DNA from: an uncultured Eubacteriales bacterium
GTDB lineage: Bacteria > Bacillota > Clostridia > Christensenellales > CAG-917
Direction of reading: 5' to 3'
Assembly (NCBI GenBank): GCA_900545885.1
Contig: URAF01000013.1
Location: 1-64,000, forward strand
Length of the DNA stretch: 64,000 bases
In this document: one piece after another, positions 59,334-64,000 of the stretch
Layout: each line of letters opens with the position of its first letter
Numbering within the stretch: the stretch's first letter is position 1
Notes under the pieces: model-generated
Databases searched by the model: none
What the model was told of the DNA's origin: nothing
What the model saw: the letters and a program-made list of their open reading frames with translations, nothing else
Position numbers and translations under genes: made by a program

Positions 59334-60628
59334 ACTGTTCTCCCAATGAGGTCTATTCCGTCCGTGCGGACAATTTCCACGTCGTAGATTTCGCCGATTG
59401 ACACTTCTTCGTCGGAGGTGAAATACACCACGTTGTCGACGTCGGGAGTCTGTCTTTCGGTGTGTCCGTAGAAAGACTGTCTGTCATAATCGATACCGTC
59501 GTAAAGCACTTTGACGACTTTTCCGACGGTTACGGCACAGTTCTTTTCTATGACCGCGTTTTCGACTTCGCGCAGTTCGTCTGCTCTGCGCTTTTTGGTT
59601 TCTTCGTCAAGATGACCGCGCATTCTGTCGGCGGGCGTTCCTTCTTCACGCGAATACGCAAACACCCCGGCAAAATCGATTTTGGCTTCTTTCAGGAACT
59701 CTTTGAGTTTGAGGTGCGCCTCTTCCGTTTCTCCGGGGAACCCCGAAATGAACGACGTGCGCATGGTAATTCCCGCCTTCTTGATTTTGGCGACAAGTTC
59801 GCGGGTGTACTTTTCGGTCGTATGGCGGTTCATACGCTTCAGCACTTCGTCGTCGACGTGTTGAAGCGGAACGTCCATATACTTGCAAACCTTCGGCGTG
59901 TTCTTAACAAACTCGATGAGTTCGTCCGTCACCATTTCGGGTTCGAGATACAAAAGCCTTATGCGTTCGAAAGAAAGTTCCGCAAGTTTGCCGACAAGTT
60001 CGGTAAGGTGCGGTTTCCCGTCGAAATCTATACCGTATCTTGTGACGTCCTGCGCTACGAGTATGATTTCCTTGACTCCGTCTTCGGCAAGTTCCTTTGC
60101 TTCCGCAAGCAGATTTTCCATGCTTTCGGAACGGTACTTTCCGCGTATGGACGGAATTGCGCAGTATGTGCAATGATTGTCGCACCCTTCCGCGATTTTG
60201 AGGTACGCATAATGATAGGGTGTGGTGAGAACTCTGCCGCCGTAATACGCGTCGCCGCCCCCGCAACAATAGATTTTGTCGCCGTTTGCGATTTTTTCGA
60301 CGGTGGGTACGATTTCGTCGTAGTCCGCAACGCCGAGAAACGCGTCTACTTCGGGAAACTCCTCTTCCAGCGTGTCTATGTATCTCTGCGGCAGACAACC
60401 GGTGACAATAATTTTCTTACCGTCCTTTTTGTATTCCGCAGCACCCAGTATTTCGTCTATGGCTTCGTTTTTGGCGTCTTCGGTGAAAGCGCAGGTGTTG
60501 ACAATGATAACGTCCGCTTCGTTTTCGTCCGAAACGGGCGTATGTCCTGCCGCCACAAGCCTTGCTATCATTTTTTCCGAATCCACTCTGTTTTTGTCAC
60601 AGCCGAGTGAAATAACACCGAATTTCAT
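59330..60628 (-). CDS. rimO: Ribosomal protein S12 methylthiotransferase RimO
   Basis: A 432-residue radical-SAM enzyme. N-terminal UPF0004 domain with cluster cysteines (SLGCDKNRVDSE, VNTCAF, VTGCLPQRY), radical SAM motif CDNHCTYC and a C-terminal TRAM domain. It methylthiolates Asp88 of S12. RimO rather than MiaB is called from LGCDKNRVDSE and the position between ftsK and pgsA. Confidence 0.95.
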   Translation of the reverse strand: MKFGVISLGCDKNRVDSEKMIARLVAAGHTPVSDENEADVIIVNTCAFTEDAKNEAIDEILGAAEYKKDGKKIIVTGCLPQRYIDTLEEEFPEVDAFLGVADYDEIVPTVEKIANGDKIYCCGGGDAYYGGRVLTTPYHYAYLKIAEGCDNHCTYCAIPSIRGKYRSESMENLLAEAKELAEDGVKEIILVAQDVTRYGIDFDGKPHLTELVGKLAELSFERIRLLYLEPEMVTDELIEFVKNTPKVCKYMDVPLQHVDDEVLKRMNRHTTEKYTRELVAKIKKAGITMRTSFISGFPGETEEAHLKLKEFLKEAKIDFAGVFAYSREEGTPADRMRGHLDEETKKRRADELREVENAVIEKNCAVTVGKVVKVLYDGIDYDRQSFYGHTERQTPDVDNVVYFTSDEEVSIGEIYDVEIVRTDGIDLIGRTV

Positions 60629-60677
60629 ACTTTGGTTCTCCGCGGCTTCGCCCGCAACAGAGCGGGCGCAACCGTCA

Positions 60678-63600
60678 TTATTCGTCGTCTTCTTCCGAAG
60701 AATTGGCTTGCATTAGCTCTTCGAGGTCCTCTTCCGTAATGCAGACTTTATGCTTTTTGCTCTCGGGGTCGGGTTCGATGAGGTTCATGTCTTTCATTAT
60801 GTCGAAAATCTTGGCCGCTTTCGGGAAACCGAGTCCGAGTTTACGTTGCATACTGGAAATGGTGATGAGGTTTCCTTCCAGTCCCATTCTGACTGCTTCG
60901 AAAACTTCGGGCGGGATTGCGTCCTTGTCCGCCGCTTTCTTGCCGCCGCTCTTTCCGCCTTCGGCAGGCTCTTCCGTCTTTTCCTTGAAGATTGCGTCCT
61001 TTACTCTCTCGTCATAATAGCTTTCGTTGTGTTCCTTGATGAAATCAACGACGCTCTTGACTTCGGAGTTGGATATGAACGCGCCCTGCATACGTATGGG
61101 GTTGGCGATTTTTGGAGTCATATAGAACAGGTCGCCGTTGCCGAGCAGTTTTTCCGCTCCGCCCGCGTCGAGAATGGTACGGGAGTCGGGTCCCGACGTA
61201 ACCTTGAACGCGACACGCGAAGGCAGGTTGTTCTTGATTGTACCGCTGACGACGTCGACGGACGGTCTTTGCGTTGCGAGAATAAGGTGAATGCCGACTG
61301 CACGCGCAAGACGGGCAATACGGTTGATTGCGTCTTCGACGGCTTTCTTACCCTGCGCCATAAGGTCGGCAAGTTCGTCGACTATGACGACGATACGCGG
61401 CATTTTTTCGTAGCCCTCTTTCTCGCAGTTCTGGTTGTACTCGTCTATATCGCGATATTTGAGGTTGGACAGATACTCGATTCTGCGTTGCATTTCCGTG
61501 ATTGCCCAGTTGAGCGCACGGATTGCCTTGTCGACGTCGCAGATGATTTCGTCCAGCATAAGGTGCGGGATACCGCTGTACACGGACAACTCTACTCGTT
61601 TCGGGTCGACCATTATGAGTCGTACTTCTTCGGGCGACGCCTTGTACAGCAAACTGATAATCAACGAGTTGATACAACAGCTCTTACCTGCGCCCGTAGC
61701 ACCTGCGATAAGCATATGCGGCAATTCTTTGATGTCGCAGACGTACTCTTCGCCGAACAGGTCTTTGCCCAGTCCGAACGTCGCGGGCGACTTGGACTGA
61801 TTGAACTTCGCGGATTGCAGAATTTCGCTGAGTCGGACGATACGACGTTTCTTGTTAGGCACTTCGATACCGACCGCGTTTTTGCCGGGGATAGGCGCGA
61901 GAATACGCACGCTTTCCTCTTCCATCTTCATTGCGATGTCGTTTTCAAGGCTTACAAGGCTGCCGATTGTTCTGCCCTTGGGCATTTCGACGTGCAACGT
62001 ATAAAGCGAGAACGTAGGTCCGACCTTGATTTCGACGACTTCCGCATTTACGTCGAAGAAATTGAGCGTCTCAACCAACACTCTCTTCTTGTATTCGTAG
62101 TCTTCGTCCTGCGAAACCGCGGGTTCTGGCGGAACGAGCAACTTCATAGGCGGCGCAATATAAGGCTTACGGGGCGTAACCTGCGAAATTGCCTGCTCCA
62201 TATTGACCTGTGTTAGGCGCTCTTTTGACGTATCATTCGCCATTTTCTTGGCGAGATTTTCCGTCTTTTGCAAACTCTTGTCGCGCGGCGCGTAAATACG
62301 CTTGCTGCGCTCTTCCGCTATATGTTCATAACTTGCAAGCTGCGGCGCTTCCTTGCGCGCCTTGGCGATGTTCTCCATCTGCTGTTTAGCGAACATCGAC
62401 TGCTGAATTACCTTGCCTGTCGTATCGAATGCGGGCGCGTCGTCGGTCTGTTTAACGCCTCTGGAAATAACGTCCTGAACCTTGCGTTGAGCCTCGGTAT
62501 GAGGTGCGGTTTCCGCCGTTGCGGAATTTGCAAACAGATTTGCCGACGAATCGGCAGAAGCCGAACGCTGTTGTCTGTTCTGTTTGTATGCGGGAACGGA
62601 AGACTGACGCGGAGAAGGCGCGGGCTCCGCACTCTGCGGCGCTTTGGCAGTCTGCGCGGTCGTTCCGAAACCGCCCACTCTGTCTGCGGGTGCGAGATTT
62701 GCACTGAACGCGTTGGGAATGGAAGGTGTGGGCGTTTCCTGTTTTTCGGGAGTTACGGCCGTACCCTCGAATGCACGCGGAACTTTACGTTGCTGTTCTG
62801 CGGGTTGTGCGGGACGTTGAGTTTGTCCGAACGCACTGCGCGCCGCCTGCGGCTGTTGCGCGCTGACCGCTTGCTGTGCGGCAAGAACTGCGGAATTGAA
62901 AGCGTCCGCTTTCGCCGCCGTGGGCGGAACTCCCGCTTTTTCGTAAGCGGTGGCTTCGGGTATGGAGTTCGCCTGCGGTGCTTTTGCTTTTTCTTCTCCC
63001 GTTATCGCTCTCGACACACTTCCGTGCAATCCCGCCATATTGGAAGCGGACGACTGCGGCGGAGTTGCCGTTGCAGTTCTGTTGTCGACGGGCGGTTTGA
63101 GAACGGGACGCGTGGGTTTGGGTACCTCGCGTTTTACGGGTTTGTCTGCGGGAGCACTGCCCGAACCGGAATATCCGAATCCGCCCGAAGTCGCGGAAGC
63201 GGTCTGCGAATCCGCGGCTTTTTCTCCCTCTTTTCCAGAGAACATTTCGCCGAACAGTTTGGTTCTGTCGGCTTTCAACGCGTCGAAGGAACTGTATCCG
63301 AGTGCGGACGCTCCCCTTGCGTCTGGATTTATGATGTTGGACTGTCTGTCCTGCGAATTGTCCGAAACACCGGAATTCGGCGCGGTTTCGCCGAAATATC
63401 TTTCGCGAACCATATCCCGCGCCATTGCGTCGCTGTTGTCGACTCCGAGCTTTCTGCGCAGTTCGTTTCTTCTCACCGCACCGAACGACGCTCCTGGATT
63501 GGCAAGCGCTTCGTCGGGATTGGTCATGGTGTTGTACTTGGAAAGACTGTCCTCTTCGGGAGTGGGACTGAAAAGAATGTCGCGTGCAAGACTGCGCGTG

Positions 63601-64000
63601 TTGAATTTGTCGGGTTTTGTTTTGGTGGTGCGGGCTCTTTGTTCGTCCTCGTAGTGCGCCCCTGCATTGGGATAAAGCGGGTCGTACCCTTCGGCGCCTT
63701 TCATCTTGCGTCTGGACTTGGACAACGGGTCGCCTTCGACGTCGACGACGTAAAGAGCGTTGCCGCCCGACTCTCCGCCGAAATCGGTAATCGAGGGAGA
63801 TTTCTGTCTGTCCATTCTGCTGCCGCGAACCTTTGCGCCGCTGTCGATTTTGCTGCCGTATTTACTGCGGGAAACCGTCGTATACGTGACGTCTTTCTTG
63901 ATGGTGGGAATGCAGGCGATGAACCCCATAATGAAAAACGCCGCACACACTACGACCAACGCGCCGACGGTGGTGATGAGTTTCATGAGCGGATAGGAAA
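60678..64000 (-). CDS. ftsK: DNA translocase FtsK/SpoIIIE (partial, cut by right edge)
   Basis: At least 1106 codons, open at the right edge: the frame continues upstream of the first in-window ATG (63986), and only one hydrophobic segment of the usual four-span N-terminus is visible. A ~600-residue Gln/Ala/Pro/Ser-rich linker follows. The motor has Walker A GATGAGKS (~765 counting from 63986), Walker B VVIVDELADLM and the LATQRPS segment. The C-terminal gamma winged helix (SSMQRKLGLGFPKAAKIF) reads KOPS-like sites. It segregates chromosomes at division and into the forespore. Confidence 0.95.
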   Translation of the reverse strand, partial: SYPLMKLITTVGALVVVCAAFFIMGFIACIPTIKKDVTYTTVSRSKYGSKIDSGAKVRGSRMDRQKSPSITDFGGESGGNALYVVDVEGDPLSKSRRKMKGAEGYDPLYPNAGAHYEDEQRARTTKTKPDKFNTRSLARDILFSPTPEEDSLSKYNTMTNPDEALANPGASFGAVRRNELRRKLGVDNSDAMARDMVRERYFGETAPNSGVSDNSQDRQSNIINPDARGASALGYSSFDALKADRTKLFGEMFSGKEGEKAADSQTASATSGGFGYSGSGSAPADKPVKREVPKPTRPVLKPPVDNRTATATPPQSSASNMAGLHGSVSRAITGEEKAKAPQANSIPEATAYEKAGVPPTAAKADAFNSAVLAAQQAVSAQQPQAARSAFGQTQRPAQPAEQQRKVPRAFEGTAVTPEKQETPTPSIPNAFSANLAPADRVGGFGTTAQTAKAPQSAEPAPSPRQSSVPAYKQNRQQRSASADSSANLFANSATAETAPHTEAQRKVQDVISRGVKQTDDAPAFDTTGKVIQQSMFAKQQMENIAKARKEAPQLASYEHIAEERSKRIYAPRDKSLQKTENLAKKMANDTSKERLTQVNMEQAISQVTPRKPYIAPPMKLLVPPEPAVSQDEDYEYKKRVLVETLNFFDVNAEVVEIKVGPTFSLYTLHVEMPKGRTIGSLVSLENDIAMKMEEESVRILAPIPGKNAVGIEVPNKKRRIVRLSEILQSAKFNQSKSPATFGLGKDLFGEEYVCDIKELPHMLIAGATGAGKSCCINSLIISLLYKASPEEVRLIMVDPKRVELSVYSGIPHLMLDEIICDVDKAIRALNWAITEMQRRIEYLSNLKYRDIDEYNQNCEKEGYEKMPRIVVIVDELADLMAQGKKAVEDAINRIARLARAVGIHLILATQRPSVDVVSGTIKNNLPSRVAFKVTSGPDSRTILDAGGAEKLLGNGDLFYMTPKIANPIRMQGAFISNSEVKSVVDFIKEHNESYYDERVKDAIFKEKTEEPAEGGKSGGKKAADKDAIPPEVFEAVRMGLEGNLITISSMQRKLGLGFPKAAKIFDIMKDMNLIEPDPESKKHKVCITEEDLEELMQANSSEEDDE

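Noticed and set aside
1..64000. CRISPR arrays, rRNA genes or a replication origin
   Set aside because: No regularly spaced identical repeats, rRNA segments or DnaA-box clusters were seen.

Overview
The window is a chromosomal segment of an anaerobic, endospore-forming Bacillota, most likely class Clostridia. The evidence is a complete spoIIIAA-AH operon, mcsA-mcsB-clpC, the oxygen-independent haem enzyme HemZ, iron-sulphur enzymes and AGGAGG-type ribosome binding sites. An order such as Christensenellales is a guess. No 16S or other typing marker is present. Most genes lie on the minus strand in dense, translationally coupled housekeeping operons.

Layout. 1-4.2 kb: an iron-sulphur/flavin oxidoreductase cut by the left edge, then rpsO-pnp. 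4.2-10.8 kb: hemZ, an MBL hydrolase, rel (ppGpp) and recJ. 10.9-21.4 kb: secDF, yajC, tgt-queA, ruvCAB, a degenerate orphan ABC ATPase and a YfbR-type nucleotidase. 21.6-29.2 kb: pgi, a TIM-barrel isomerase and a short hpf, then clpC-mcsB-mcsA-galE. 29.3-33.6 kb (plus strand): dinB, then Na/Pi cotransporter-rdgB-yfcE. 34-37.5 kb: an XRE regulator and a divergent pair made of a membrane alpha/beta hydrolase and a PocR-AraC regulator. 37.6-43.2 kb: the accessory region. 43.2-64 kb: ispA-xseB-xseA, nusB-asp23, a frameshifted Gfo/Idh oxidoreductase, spoIIIAA-AH, efp-pepP-rny, recA, cinA-like, pgsA, rimO and ftsK/spoIIIE cut by the right edge.

The accessory region is the most informative part. An AT-rich gene for a nucleotide-cyclase-like protein is split by a 3.2 kb transposon that closely resembles the lincosamide-resistance element MTnSag1 (IS1595-type transposase plus lnu(C)). 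The transposon has imperfect terminal inverted repeats and a perfect 8-bp target duplication (AAAATTTT). Removing it and one duplicate restores one 236-codon reading frame. The transposon itself carries a nested IS256-family element downstream of lnu(C). Next to it are five tRNA genes, then a second tRNA pair whose tRNA-Lys(CTT) 3' end is duplicated 347 bp away on the far side of a tyrosine-recombinase remnant. That is the scar of an integrated element.

Regulation readable in the sequence includes many sigma-A promoters with 17-bp spacing, intrinsic terminators, a probable rpsO leader, paired Pho-box-like repeats before the phosphate transporter, palindromic operators before the PocR-AraC gene and the Gfo/Idh gene, and a dinB promoter placed so that its mRNA should be leaderless.
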